A DNA stretch of 64,000 nt from Cymbidium sinense (lineage: Eukaryota > Streptophyta > Magnoliopsida > Asparagales > Orchidaceae), in assembly GCA_021442155.1 (NCBI GenBank), contig CM038229.1:90222693-90286692 (forward strand), given 5' to 3'. Below are positions 23,160 through 34,800 of the stretch, piece by piece; the stretch's first letter is position 1; every line of letters starts with the position of its first letter. Under the pieces are notes generated by a model. The model saw only the letters and a program-made list of their open reading frames with translations. It was not told the origin of the DNA and did no database searches. The translations under genes were made by a program, and so were the position numbers.

Positions 23160-24240
23160 CGGAAAAAAGGTCAAATGATATAAATCCAAAGAGGTATAAT
23201 TGATAATAAATAGATATATTCAAATTTAATGCTTCCATAGATTTTAAACATAATCATAAGTAATAAGCAAATAAATGAAAAAAAAAAATTAGCTCCAAAG
23301 ATAAAGAGTACATATGATTGAAAAAATCCAAATAATAAAATGCTTTTTAATTAAACATAATCATTGATTGAAAATAAACAAAAAGGTCAAAATGATCTCA
23401 TTAAAGAGGCCACATATCATGCACTAAATGAAATCATCCAAACTATCAAATGCTTATTGGAATGAAATATAATCATAAACAAAATAAACAAAAAAGATAA
23501 AATCTAAAGAATATATTATAAAAAATTTTAAAAAAATAATACAATTTTGAATTTAAATATAATCATAAGAAGTAAAATAAATGTAAAAAAGGTAAAAAAT
23601 GATCTATACCTCCAAAGAGGAACATAGAGTACGATGAAAAATAGCCCCAAAACCACCCAAACCCATCAATGCTTCCTCAATGTCCTAAACATAATCATAA
23701 GTTGGCAAGCAAAATAAACTGGGAAAAAAGGTCAAAATGATCCCTCCAAAGAGGTACAATGAAATACGATGCAAAATACCACCGTAAAACCATTCAAACT
23801 ACCATCAATGCTTCCATTGAGATGTCTTAAATATAATCATAAGTAATAAGCAAAATAAACTGGGAAAAAGGTCAAAAATGATCTGTACCCTACAAAGAGG
23901 TACACAGAGTACAGATGCAAAATAGCCCCCACAAACCATCCAAACTGCCATAAAATGCTTCCATTGCAATGCCCTAAACATAATCATAAGAAGTTGGCAA
24001 AATAAACTGGAAAAAAGGTAAAATGATGACCTCCAAAGAGGTACACACGATGCAAAATAGCCCCATAAACCATCCAAACCGCCATAAAATGCTTTCATTG
24101 TAATGCCCTAAACATAATTAGAAGTTGGCAAAATAAATTGGGAAAAAGGTAAAATGATATGTACCTCCAAAGAGGTAATGAAAGTACGATGCAAAAAAAA
24201 TACTCAAAAATAAAAATTGATAAAAAGCATTCAAATTATT
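23160..24240 (-). repeat. Right array of the ~135-bp repeat, opposite orientation (about 8-9 units)
   Basis: Complement of the unit in the left array: ...CATCAATGCTTCCATTGAGATGTC, CATAATCATAA, AAAATAAACTGGGAAAAAAGG and CCTCCAAAGAGGTAC in each unit. Units are best preserved at 23600-24240 and more decayed at 23160-23560. The array is about half the length of its partner. Confidence 0.9.
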
Positions 24241-24500
24241 TCTAATTGATGTAATGAACATATTCTCTTCGAAGAACAAGAGAAACATTACCGATGAAAA
24301 AATGCACGAGAAACCAGAAAAAAATGCACCGTAAACATTACATGAATTTCTATTTAATACATCCTCAGCTAAAATGGTTGTTATTTCCTCAACGTTCTCC
24401 ATCTTCATGATTCTTTTGTAAAAAAGAAATGAGATTTTCTATTTCTCTTCTAAGCTTGTTTTGCCTGAAAAAATTAACCCTAAACCCTAAATCTGTCTAT
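24241..24500 (-). pseudogene. Possible captured gene 5' end with telo-box leader
   Basis: On the minus strand, two telomere-type units (complement of AACCCTAAACCCTAAA, 24476-24491) lie about 70 bp upstream of an ATG at 24408. That ATG starts the frame MKMENVEEITTILAEDVLNR. Telo-boxes are common in 5' regions of plant genes for translation and ribosome proteins. The N-terminal acidic stretch is followed by low-complexity hydrophobic sequence that merges with the repeat array. I do not recognise the protein. It may be a captured first exon; alternatively it is chance. Confidence 0.35.
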
Positions 24501-24642
24501 ATATTTCTTTTAAATTCCTCCTCAGATTCCAACGACGCCGGCGTCTCGTGGAAATGTCTTTACAAATACCCCTATCTTATCTTAACGACACGTCGTCTGG
24601 ATTGAGTCCGCGACGAAGCTACGCGGACTCCGTAATATTTTC

Positions 24643-25009
24643 TTGGCAATGCAGACGCATGGAGGCGGATTAGCAACCCATGGTGAAGCTTCGTGGGACG
24701 TTGAAGGCCATGCGCAGAGATGCCAGGCAGATCGGAAAAACCGAGACTAAGAGAAATTGAGAGAGGAAGAATTTTACCTTCATTTTTTTTCCTTGTTCTT
24801 CCTATAAGAGAGAGAGAGGAGAGTGGGAGAAAATGAGGAGGAACCTGTTGGAAAATGAGAAAGAATCGAGAGAATGGGGAGTGGTTTATTTTAGCTTTTT
24901 TTTAATTTCTTTTTAGAAAACGAAAATAAGGGGAACTTGAGCATGGGGTAATTTGAGAATTTTAAATTAATTTTAAATTAATTTAAATTATTTTAATTTG
25001 ATTTTTCCC

Positions 25010-25014
<5 letters not shown>
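24643..25014. other. Spacer after the foldback element
   Basis: Purine-rich (GAGAGAGAGAGGAGAG near 24808) and then AT-rich. No gene seen. Confidence 0.5.

Positions 25015-25101
<87 letters not shown>
25015..25101. repeat. (TA)n microsatellite
   Basis: Pure TA tract of about 85 bp. Confidence 0.97.
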
Positions 25102-25105
<4 letters not shown>

Positions 25106-25139
25106 CGCTTATCGATGCTTTATCAATTTAAGACCAAAT

Positions 25140-25860
25140 GAGTCACTACCAAAATGCACATCATCGCTTTTGATCTTCGATTTTCATGCACTCATCCAAT
25201 TGAGTACCTAATAGTCTTTTGATAGATTTCAGCATTTTAAAGCCAATGGTGTGATCAATTTCATAAACGGATGTCATTTGATTCTCATCGCTCCCCGATA
25301 TTGACATATACGCATGTGCATCGACGACTGAAGCTTGACGGATCATCAAGTCATGCAATATTTATATCCCGACTAATTGATATTTTGAACATGATGGCAA
25401 AAGTTCGCTCACCGATCGGAGGTCCTTTGATTAATTTTGGCGACGCCTAGTATATTTCACCGATTTGTATGTTATCATTTCAATTCATTCGACATTTGCA
25501 TGCACTCGTCCAATTGAGCGAGGACGCCTCATTTGATAATTTTCAATGTTTTAAAGCTAACGCATGATCAATTTCATGAACCGAGGTCGCTCAATATCGC
25601 CGTAGCTTCTCCACTCGATATGTGTGTCGACATTGTTAGCTCGAGCTTAATCGATTGATCGTAGATTTTTCAATATCTATATGATCAATTTTGACATTCA
25701 ATGCGACGGTGAAGTCTGCTCATCGATTGGAGATCGCTTCATTTTCGGACGCCCGCATTCTCCCATTTGGCGACCGCTGTTTCAAGTCCATCGAATTTAA
25801 CTTGTGGCTTGTCTTGATTTATGACACATAAGTGGAGGTCAGCTTATCGAAAGATCACAT
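25140..25860 (+). repeat. Two adjacent copies of a ~314-bp repeat
   Basis: TGCACTCATCCAATTGAG at 25187 recurs as TGCACTCGTCCAATTGAG at 25501, with a shared ...TTTTAAAGC...TGATCAATTTCAT... core and a CTCACCGATCGGAGATC-type segment. Diverged relatives lie at 33590-33870 and, inverted, at 15190-15480. Non-coding. Confidence 0.7.
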
Positions 25861-26633
25861 GTAATGCATATAGTGAATGCAGCTCATTATAAGCTTCTAT
25901 TTTCCTTTTTTTTATTCCTTCTGCTTCTTAATAATTCCAAAGAGAGCTAAAGAAATCTGATCATTTATTTAACGCCTTTATTTGTATTAGATGAAAGCTA
26001 TCAAGTCATGTTCGCTTGCAAGTTTATCCATTAAGTCCTCTTGTAAATCACCTTTCAAATCTAACTTAAGCTTTGTTTTCAGAGTGAGATGATATGTTTT
26101 GTATAAGTTATAAGCCTTGCTCACTTTTAAATCAGATTCTTATAATTATTTGGATATAATATAACCCAAATATTCATTAAATCATCATTTAAGAGTTGTA
26201 GAATCTCTTGTAAGACTTACTTTGTATTTCTTTTGTAAGACCAAGTTCTTAAATTCATTTGTACCGTGATGAGCTATTGAGTCGCATTATGAATATCATT
26301 TGAATTTGCTTTGGCTGATTTTTCTTATTTTTGATGTTTTAGAAGTCTTATATTCAACTTTAATTTTGATTTGATATTCAATTTTAAGTCTAAAAATCGC
26401 TAAATTTCAAAGAACCTCCTCGACGCCATCATCCCTGATAGAGGTGACTACTGACCCGCTTGCCACACACTCTTTATGCAGTGATTGGTGTTTTATGATA
26501 TAACAATCATCATAGTCTTCAATTCCACCACACTCTTCTAAGTGCAATGGACTCTTCAAATACCTGCATAAAAAGAGCATATATGTATATTTTTTTCGTC
26601 TCTCTTCATTTTTTTACAACTTCGTGGTTGTTG

Positions 26634-26707
<74 letters not shown>

Positions 26708-27589
26708 ATGAGAGAGCAAGCAAGTTGTATGCGAGCTCAAAACTATTGGAAGGTTTAACTTTCGTGATCATCCATCCTTCCTTGTATTTCATTAGATCTT
26801 CCAACTGATACCATCATGGCAATAATATTTGATTTTACATCCAAGGAATCGATCTTGAGTTTTTGTAGTTTCTCATAGCTTTGCAAGCAAGCATAAGAAG
26901 TGTGAAGTCATTTGTAGTGCTTGATCTAGACGACATTCCTATGGAGCATAATATTGTAACTTGTGAAGCAATTTTCATAGATGTTCACAAAAGTAGTCAC
27001 TATAATTGAATGTTGATGTGACCAAAATCATTCGTAAGTCGATGGTCGCTAGCATTCAATTCCTCATGAATTACACTCTCCAATGGAGCACACGTCAAGC
27101 TTCTTTTGTAAGTCTTGATATTCCAAAGATCTCATTCATCCCTCTTGCAATGCCATCATACTTTAGAGAATGTGGTTAAGCAAGACAAATAATCAAAACC
27201 ACGTAACACTTTAACTTCCATGCAAGCTTCTTCATCTTTTCAAAGTATCGCTAGAGAAGGTCGATGAACCCAACAAAGACCTCTTCAATCCTTAGAGCAC
27301 ACACTCCAAGAATGATGGAAAAGCGTAAGAAAAATTAATCAAGAAGAAGAAGAACCAAGAGAACCATCATTGTTGTAGTGATATCTAATGGTTGCATTTC
27401 AGAATAGCATTACCTCCATCAAACTCCGGTAAAGCAATGGGAGAAGAGGAAGTGCTTCTATGAGGTTCACTTATCTTTCAAGTTTCAGCTTAAAGAAAGA
27501 TGAAACCAATTTAAGAACTCATTTCATTTTTCTTCTACATTCACTAAGGTTTCACTTCCACTACCTGTAAGAACTGCTTGGCATTGATA
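25861..27589. other. Unresolved AT-rich stretch with (TA)n at 26638-26704
   Basis: No recognisable domain on either strand. A minus-strand 82-codon frame (26556-26804) runs into the TA tract. The motif TCTTCAAATACCTGCATAAA lies at about 26551-26572, close to the TA tract, as beside several other TA tracts. Target-site copy GACTC of the gypsy insertion is at 27590-27594. Confidence 0.6.
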
Positions 27590-27594
27590 GACTC

Positions 27595-27980
27595 TAATAT
27601 GTACCCGATATTACATCAAACAAGAACAAAAAAAAAGAGAACTAAAAAACCAACATGGCTAAAAGACTGAACGTAAGTAACGAGCCGGCAAGAGTATCCA
27701 ACAAACAAACTTTAGCTATTTCAGAAGAAAATCAAGAAATAATAAGTAATCTGTTAGAAAGAAAATAGAATCCTAAAGCAAGAAACCAAGAACTGTAAGG
27801 GAATTCATATAAATAAACATGTAGAACACATGAAGAAGGGGATTTTTCCCGCGCTTCTTCTTCTTTTTTCCTTCAAATTTCTTCCTCTTTTGCTTCGAGT
27901 CTTGTCGAAAAGGCCCTATCCTCAATATTTCTCTCGCTCCTGGAAGCTTCGCATCTCGATAAGGTCAGGTGTCCTTATCA
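27595..27980 (+). repeat. 5' LTR of the small gypsy element
   Basis: Starts TAATATGTACC (a mutated form of the TGATGTGTAC start of the 3' LTR) and ends GTCCTTATCA. A primer-binding-type segment TTGGTGCTCTCGTTGAACC follows at 27981. Confidence 0.85.
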
Positions 27981-28107
27981 TTGGTGCTCTCGTTGAACCT
28001 CTATTACGTAACAAAATGGCGCACAAGACACATGACAAAGACACTAGAAGAATGGGATGACCGAATAAAAAATGACAAACATATGACATCAATTGCAATA
28101 ATCCTCA

Positions 28108-28970
28108 ATGAAGTATCTCTTGTCACCATTGAAGATAAGTCGGAGAAATCAATTCAAGAACAACAACAATGGAGCAAAGAATCATGTATGCCATTCTCCA
28201 TCTATAGAATTCATTCAAATTAAATCAACAAATTCAAATTCAAGACCAATAAAAGTGTATATGCCTCCCTTTAATGGAGAAAATCCAAGAGGATGGTTAT
28301 TCAAAGAAGATCAATCCTTTCAATATTACAACCTTTCAGAGGAACAAAAGTTTATTATAGCATCATATATGGACCAAAGATTAAGTTGGTTCCAATGGAT
28401 GCACCTCAACAAACTATTAAATTCTTGGCATAGTTTTAAAGAACAAGTCATACAAAGATTTGGATCATCTTTATATAGAGACTTGCGCGGTGAACTAGCA
28501 AAAATGCAACAAAAAATGTTAGTACAAGAATTCTACAACGAATTCGAAGATTTAGCAAATTAGATTTCAGGAATCCCACCAGATTTCCTTCAAAGCTATT
28601 TTGAGTCTGGACTACGGCATGACATCACAAGAGAAGTAAGAGCCTTACAACTGACATCATTACAACAAGCCTTTCAACTTGCCAAATTAATGGAAGATAG
28701 ATTATCAGATGATATGTACATAGGGAGGAGTTACCATAATATTCAAACAACAATATCAAAACAAAATCAACCATTGCTGCCAACTCCAACTACCCCACTA
28801 CAAAACAATCAAGGTAACAGTAAACTCACATTACCAATTTAGAAACTTACAGCAGGCCAGTTAGAAGAAAGGAAAAAAAAGGACTATGCTTCAATTGTGA
28901 TGAAAAATACCATAGGGATCACAACTATAAATCAAAACTATTTGCTCTCATGATAGTTAACGATGAATAA
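28108..28970 (+). pseudogene. Gypsy gag remnant with zinc knuckle
   Basis: The frame reads PPFNGENPRGWLFK (28264 onward), then FGSSLYRDLRGELAKMQQ and, past a TAG at 28561-28563, a retrotransposon-gag helix set (GIPPDFLQSYFESGLRHDI). A knuckle CFNCDEKYHRDHNYK lies at 28887-28931; the last Cys of the CCHC set is replaced by Tyr. Gag would form the capsid and bind element RNA. It is broken by at least two stops. Confidence 0.85.
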
Positions 28971-29039
28971 TATCACAACCCGCAAAGAAGAAAGCCAACA
29001 AAACCACATTAGTCCAAGACATCCCGTAAATCGCTTTTA

Positions 29040-32000
29040 ATGCATTCACGGACAATCAAACCCAAGAACATTACGCCTACAAGGTAGATTGGAAATATTA
29101 CAAAGGTAAGTCCTAATTGATAGTGGATCGACACACAATTTCATACAATCCAAATTGATCAAATTTATAGACCATACGGTAACACTTGCAACTTTCTTCA
29201 AAGTGTTAGTAGGAAATGAAAAAACACTCCAATGCTTAAGAGTTTGCTCCCAAATACCAATCAAATGTGGATTACACATTCATAATGGATTGTTATTTAT
29301 TACCAATGCAAGGAGCATATGTAGTATTAGAGTTCAATGGTTAGAACAACTTGGAGTGTGTACAACAAATTATAAGAAACCGACCATGAAATTCAAATAC
29401 AAAGATACACTAATACAATTACAAGGGGACACAACATCAAACATGGAGAATATTACCCTACACCAGCCACAAAACTAAAAAGACAAGGCTGAAATTGTAT
29501 CATACATGCACATAAGAGAAGTCTCTCAAACAAACTCTCCACTAATTGAATTCAAAGAGCTACCCGCAAACATACAACGTGTTTTACAACAATATCAAGA
29601 TTTATTTCAACCCCAATGAATTACCTCCCAAAAGAGAAATAGACCACAATATCAATCGCTCGTGAACCCAAATGATAAGGGTAAAACTTACGATATCCCT
29701 ATTTTCAAAAAAATTGAAAAATTGATCAATGAAATTCTAGATAGAGGAATAATAAGAGAAAGCATAAGCTTTTTTTCTTCACCGGCCCTTCTGGTCAAAA
29801 AAAAAAGATGGGACATGGAGATTTTGTGTGGATTATAGAGCACTAAATAAGATTACTATTCCTGACTGATTCTCAATACCAACACCAGAAAAATTAATGG
29901 ATGAATTACATGGAGCAACTATTTTTCAAAACTAGATTTATGTTCTGTTACCACCAAATCGAATGGCGTAAGAAGATATATACAAAATAGCATTCATGAC
30001 ACATGAAGGATATTATGAATTTATAGCCATGCCATTCGATTGACAAATGCACCATCAACATTTCAAGCAATGATGAACACAATTCTGAAACCTTTTCCAT
30101 GTAAATTTGTGTTAGTTTTCTTTGATGATATACTAATCTACACTAAATCAACATCGTAACCATTTACAAGCCCGAATAGTTAAAACAACATACATTGGTT
30201 ATCAATCCATCAAAATGCAAATTTACACAAGAAAGAATAGAGTACTTGGGACATATCTTGTCACCAAGTGATAGTAGTAGACCAAAGAAAAATTGAAGCA
30301 AAGGTAATCATGGCCGCCCAAACTCAGAAAATAGATAAGAGGATTCTTAGGCTAACAGTTGCTATAGAAAATTCATATGTCATTATATATAAATTGCTAC
30401 ACCATTAACATCACTATTAGCTAAGCAACAATTTCAATGGTCAGAGGAAGCTCAACAAGCTTTCCTACAACTAAAAGCATCTATGATATCTTTACCGCTT
30501 TGGCATTTCCCAATTTTTTTTGCCTTTTGTGTTAGAAATGATGCTTCAGTACAATAATAGCAGTTTTACTCTAAAATAGCCACCCAATTGCACACTTCAG
30601 CAAGAAACTATCACCAGTACTACAAAAAATATCAACCTATGCAAGGGAACTATATGAAATCACAGAAACAATGGGAAGATGGCGTCAATATCTGCTAGAA
30701 AACAAATTCACAATTAGAATAGATCAAAAGAGTATAAAAGAATTAATGCAAAGATGCATACACCGTAACAAAGAACGATTTCTAGTCAAGCTCTGGTTTT
30801 GACTACACAATAGAATACAAACCAGGAATAACAAATAAAACATCTATTGCTTTATCCCGCAAGGTTCACAGCATAGAGGCAAACCAATCCACAACTGAAA
30901 AATCACAAAACCAGAACAATCAGAGCTTCTATGCCCATACACAATAATTCAATTCCTTACTAGATTAAATTAAAGAGAACACAAGCTCAACCAGAATTGC
31001 AACAATTGTGATATCATATTGTATTACAGAAAACTCAGAGAAATTTTAGAATTACAAAATACAAAAAGGGTTAGTATACTATAAAAATCGCATTGTAATA
31101 GTTGCAAACTCTAATTTACGTATCCTAATCATGAGAGAATTGCACTCGTTGCCAATGGGTGGTCACTGTGGCATAAGGAGAACATTAGCAAGGATAACTC
31201 AACAATTTTATTGGGCAAAAATGAAATAAGACATTCAGCAATTCATCACCACATGTTCAGCAATTCATCACCACATGTCTCATATGCCAACAAGTGAAAT
31301 ATGATAGTCAGAAACCTGTAGGTTTACTACAGCCATTACCAATACCAACATCTATATGGGAGGAACTCTCAATGGATTTCATTATAGGCCTACCCAAGTC
31401 ACAAAATAACACAGCCTATCTTAGTAGTGGTAGATAGATTATCAAAGTATGCTCATTTTTCAGACTTTAGACCTATTTTTCAGCAACCACCGCTGCAAAT
31501 ATTTTGTTTCGACATATGCAAACTTCATGGCACACCACGAGTATCATTTCGCATGAGATCCCATTTTTATGAGCGCTTTCTGGCAAGAATTGTTTAGGTT
31601 AAGTGGCACTACACTTAATCATAGCAGCTCATATCACCCACAAACAGATGGCCAAACAGAAGTAACAAACATAACACTAGAGCAATACCATCGTAACTTT
31701 GTATTAGAGTCACCTAAAAGCTAGCTACAATATTTATCGTGGGCAGAATTCTCTTACAACATAGCCATTAACACATCTACAAAGATGACTCCCTTCCAAA
31801 TTGTTTACGGGAGACTTCCACAGCCAAAATTATACCATATAACTGTAACTCAACCACCAATACAGAAGTAGAAATAATTCTACAACAAAGGGACAAAGTA
31901 TTACAACAACTCAAAGAGAATTTACAAGAAGCCCAAAATCGAATGCAATAAATGGCTAAAAGAAAAGAAAAGAATTGCAATTTCAAGTGAATGATCTAGT

Positions 32001-32240
32001 CCTTGTTAAACTACAACCATACAAACTTCAAGAATAAATTACCCAGATACAAACGCAAAGGCAATATTATGGCCCTTTTAAAATCATACAAAAGGTGGGA
32101 TCAGTGGCTTATAAACTAGAGCTTCTAGAAATAGCAAAAATTCACAATGTGCTCCATGTATCTCGCTTTAAATAGTTTCGGCAAGACTCTAACATACACC
32201 CAGCAACACTTCCAACACAGTTTATTGAAGGCCAACCATT
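29040..32240 (+). pseudogene. Gypsy pol remnant (protease, RT, RNase H, integrase)
   Basis: Protease: LIDSGSTHNFIQSKL from about 29112, with the catalytic D-S-G. RT: YDIPIFKKIEKLINEI near 29690, a [13 protein letters not shown] segment near 29830, IPTPEKLMDELHGATIF near 29880 and the active site [12 protein letters not shown] from about 30109. RNase H lies at about 30440-30900. Integrase: EELSMDFIIGLPKSQ near 31360, HPQTDGQTEVTN near 31640 and the LVLVKLQPY tail near 32000. Stops and frameshifts occur throughout, so no polyprotein can be made. Confidence 0.85.
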
Positions 32241-32416
32241 AGTTGAGCCAATTAATATTCTAGATGAAAGAACGACAGTGAAGATAGACCCATAAAAGAA
32301 ATCTTAGTGCAATGGAATGGGGTATTAGCAAAGGACGATCTTGGACACCTCTCGAGAATTTCAAAGAGCTTATCTAACTTCAACCTTGAGGGCAAGGTCA
32401 TTTTGGGAAGGGGTAA

Positions 32417-32822
32417 TGATGTGTACTGATATTATTACATCAAATAGTAACAAAAAAAGAGAAAAAAACCAACATGGCTAAAAGACTTTGAATCAGAAGC
32501 ACAAGCCTACAAAGAAGTATCCAACAAACAGAAACTTCTGAGGAACTATTTCTATAAAGAAAATCAAGAAATACTAAATAATCTGTTAGAAAGAAAAACA
32601 AAATATGTTAGCTAAAGCAAGAAACCAAGAACTGTAAAGGAATTCATATAAATAAACATGTAGAACACAGTAAGAAGGGGATTTTTTCCTGGCAGTTCTT
32701 CTTCTCTTCTTTCCTTCCGAAATTTCTTCTTCTTCGAGTCCGCCACTGAAGGCCATATCCTCGATATTTCTCGCCTTCTTCGAGGAAGCTTCGACATCTC
32801 GATAAGGCTACGTTCCTTATGA
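32417..32822 (+). repeat. 3' LTR of the small gypsy element
   Basis: Preceded by the polypurine tract GGGAAGGGG and TAA (32405-32416). Starts TGATGTGTACTGATATTA and ends CCTTATGA, followed by the GACTC target copy. Confidence 0.88.
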
Positions 32823-32842
32823 GACTCCATTCTATTTCTCTC

Positions 32843-33319
32843 CTAAACTAAAAGCGGAGACAGAATGCGAGGATCCCGGTTGGATTCAAAAATAGAAGAA
32901 GAAGAGGAGATCCGCACATTCGCTTGTAATCGACTGACAGGGCATGGGGTTGGTTCGCTTGTAGAAGAATCTAACATATGAAATGGATGGGATGGAGAGC
33001 TCTTTGGCTTGAAGCAAAGAATGACGGATAGACGGATTTCAATCCTGTGGCTAGCTGATGGCTTCACCGCAGTGCAAAACATGGAGAGACAGCATTCTTT
33101 TGAAGGAGGAGAGATAAAGAGTCCGGTTCGATCGCAAGGGAGAAAGGCAATCTCAAGTATCTGTTGTGCTCGAGAACGAAAGAGGGAGGATTGGGAGGCT
33201 TTCATCTGCAGAGGAAAAGGGCGCAATTTTTTTTTTTTTGTTCTCACACGCAGGATAAGATAGTGAGGTGATAAGGAACGGATGATGTGGTGGCCTATAA
33301 TTGATTGAATCAAAAGCAT
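32843..33319 (-). pseudogene. 5' end of an unrecognised gene, right copy (open 158-codon frame)
   Basis: This is the inverted counterpart of 15725-16225. Here the frame is open from 33319; a more plausible start is the internal ATG near 33205 (MKASQSSLFRSRAQQ). The product is rich in Ser, Pro and basic residues with few acidic ones, as in chloroplast transit peptides. GATAAG boxes occur upstream, around 33251-33275. The frame stops just before the gypsy insertion, so any downstream exons are displaced. I do not recognise the protein; it may be only a 5' leader. Confidence 0.35.
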
Positions 33320-33589
33320 GGAAGTGGGCTGAGTTTTAAAGCATTGATGTGATTAAGAGATAATCATATAGATTTATCTCAAAATATGTGCTAACTTTGA
33401 TGAAATTTTAAGTGTGATAACTTTAGTCAAATTGGATGTCTATTATAGGTAATTTCAACGCTTCTAGATGCAATAACGAAGTCCGCTTCTGATCGGATGT
33501 TATTTTATTCAATTCGACGATAAATTGGACATCATTTAATTTAAAATTGTGTGTCGTTACTCCCGCTCGCCGAGCAAAGCAAACTCATC

Positions 33590-33870
33590 AATTGAGTGCA
33601 TGCCTTGTTTGAGTTTTGATATTTTGATGCTAAACATAATTAATTTCATGAAGAGATCATTTTTATCGTGACTTCCGACCTTGATATGCATGTAGGTGCT
33701 TCAAAACCTCCTTTAATCGATCAACCGTCAATTGTGCAATATGTATATGTAATTAATTTTGATCACGATGATGAAGTCCATTTATCAATTGGAGATCATT
33801 TCGACTAGTTTTGATGACGTCCCATGTATTTCAACCTCGATTTGCACACTGTTGCATTCAAAGTCGATTG
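33590..33870 (+). repeat. Dispersed ~314-bp repeat, right-arm copy
   Basis: Contains CATCAATTGAGTGCATGCC, an AATTAATTTCATGAAGAGAT core and TATCAATTGGAGATCAT. Related to 25140-25860. Confidence 0.55.
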
Positions 33871-34800
33871 ACTTTGTCTTGTGAGCTCGACTCGACTCAT
33901 GACGCATGCATGCAGGTCAACATTAAGAGCAAAAATACAAAGGCATAAGCATAAATGTTATTTAAGTAAAGTTTTAAAAAGTCATAAAATTATATTTAAT
34001 CAAATTTTTAATATTGTGTGATTATTGCTCAATTAGGTAAGTATTGTCAATATATGATTTGTTGGTGTACAAGAGTGTTCACGACATTAGAGAAAAATTA
34101 TTTAATATCTCAACTTTGTATGAAGATTTAATACATGCACAAGTAAGAAAAGATTAGAACAAATACATATGTTTTTTATTTGAACTTTGAAAAGAAGAAA
34201 AATCATGAGGCTTAATTCACTTGAAATAATTATATTAATATATGATGATAGATTCAATTGAAACTTTTCTTATAATTAGAAAAATATTAATAAAATATAA
34301 TAGATATAAATTATAGGAAATAAACACTTCAACCAAAATTATATGAGCCATGAGGCATTGATATTATTATCCTTAAGAGATTCTATTATGGTTTGTTCGA
34401 TTAATTTTTTTTGAGGAGAGGAGGCCAAGGAATACAAACTCTAGTACAATCTTGACATTTAAATATAAATCGCTTTTTTGTATAGACAACATGTGTTAGT
34501 CTCATTGATGGTATGTGATAACAATGTGAGGCATGACAGTAATGAAATCAGCTTTAATGTTGATACAATATATTAATCATGTGAATGATGATGTGCATTA
34601 ATTACATGTAACAACTTTATTAGTGGTGCCATATGTCAACAATGCGCATCAACCATGTAAGTGATTTTATGAGTCAACACTATTTGAGATGACATTTGAT
34701 AAAATTTGATGGAGGATGGGCAAACCTTCCTCTAACAACCGAGCATGATTGCTTGTTCGCTACTACCTAACTACAACCTTCTAACCTCTTACGACTATGT
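33871..34800. other. AT-rich intergenic DNA (right arm)
   Basis: Counterpart of 14301-15189. No gene seen. Confidence 0.7.

Larger units (their letters stand above)
18181..24642. mobile_element. Foldback/Mutator-like element with opposed repeat arrays
   Basis: The ends are inverted copies of GAAAATATTACG followed within a few bases by GAGTCCGCRTAG (18181 onward, and the complement ending at 24642). Inside each end lies an array of the same ~135-bp repeat, forward on the left (18580-21055) and reversed on the right (23160-24240). A decayed plant-mobile-domain frame lies between. Long inverted ends built of tandem subrepeats are typical of plant foldback elements, often related to MULEs, and plant mobile domains are known passengers of MULEs. 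I could not find a convincing 8-11 bp target duplication, and no transposase is recognisable, so the class is an inference. Confidence 0.6.
27595..32822 (+). mobile_element. Small Ty3/Gypsy LTR retrotransposon (Reina/Tekay-like), defective
   Basis: A complete but dead element of about 5.2 kb. The 5' LTR (27595-27980) and 3' LTR (32417-32822) align along their length, and GACTC occurs immediately outside both ends (27590-27594 and 32823-32827), a 5-bp target duplication. Gag with a zinc knuckle, protease, reverse transcriptase, RNase H and integrase follow in gypsy order. Size, short LTRs and the LQPYRQ-type integrase tail fit the Reina/Tekay group. Every domain has stops or frameshifts. The left arm has the same insertion. 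Confidence 0.9.

Noticed and set aside
24476..24491. Telomeric repeat as evidence of a chromosome end or fusion
   Set aside because: Only two units, in a gene-leader-like context. A telo-box is more likely than an interstitial telomere.
18172..24651. Target-site duplication of the foldback element
   Set aside because: The 9-bp flanks (CGGATGGGA and TTGGCAATG) do not match. Either the ends are slightly misplaced or the duplication has decayed.
26800..26820. Minus-strand TGGTATCAG, like a methionine-tRNA primer-binding site of a copia element
   Set aside because: Only about nine of twelve bases fit, and no LTR pair or copia domain could be found around it.
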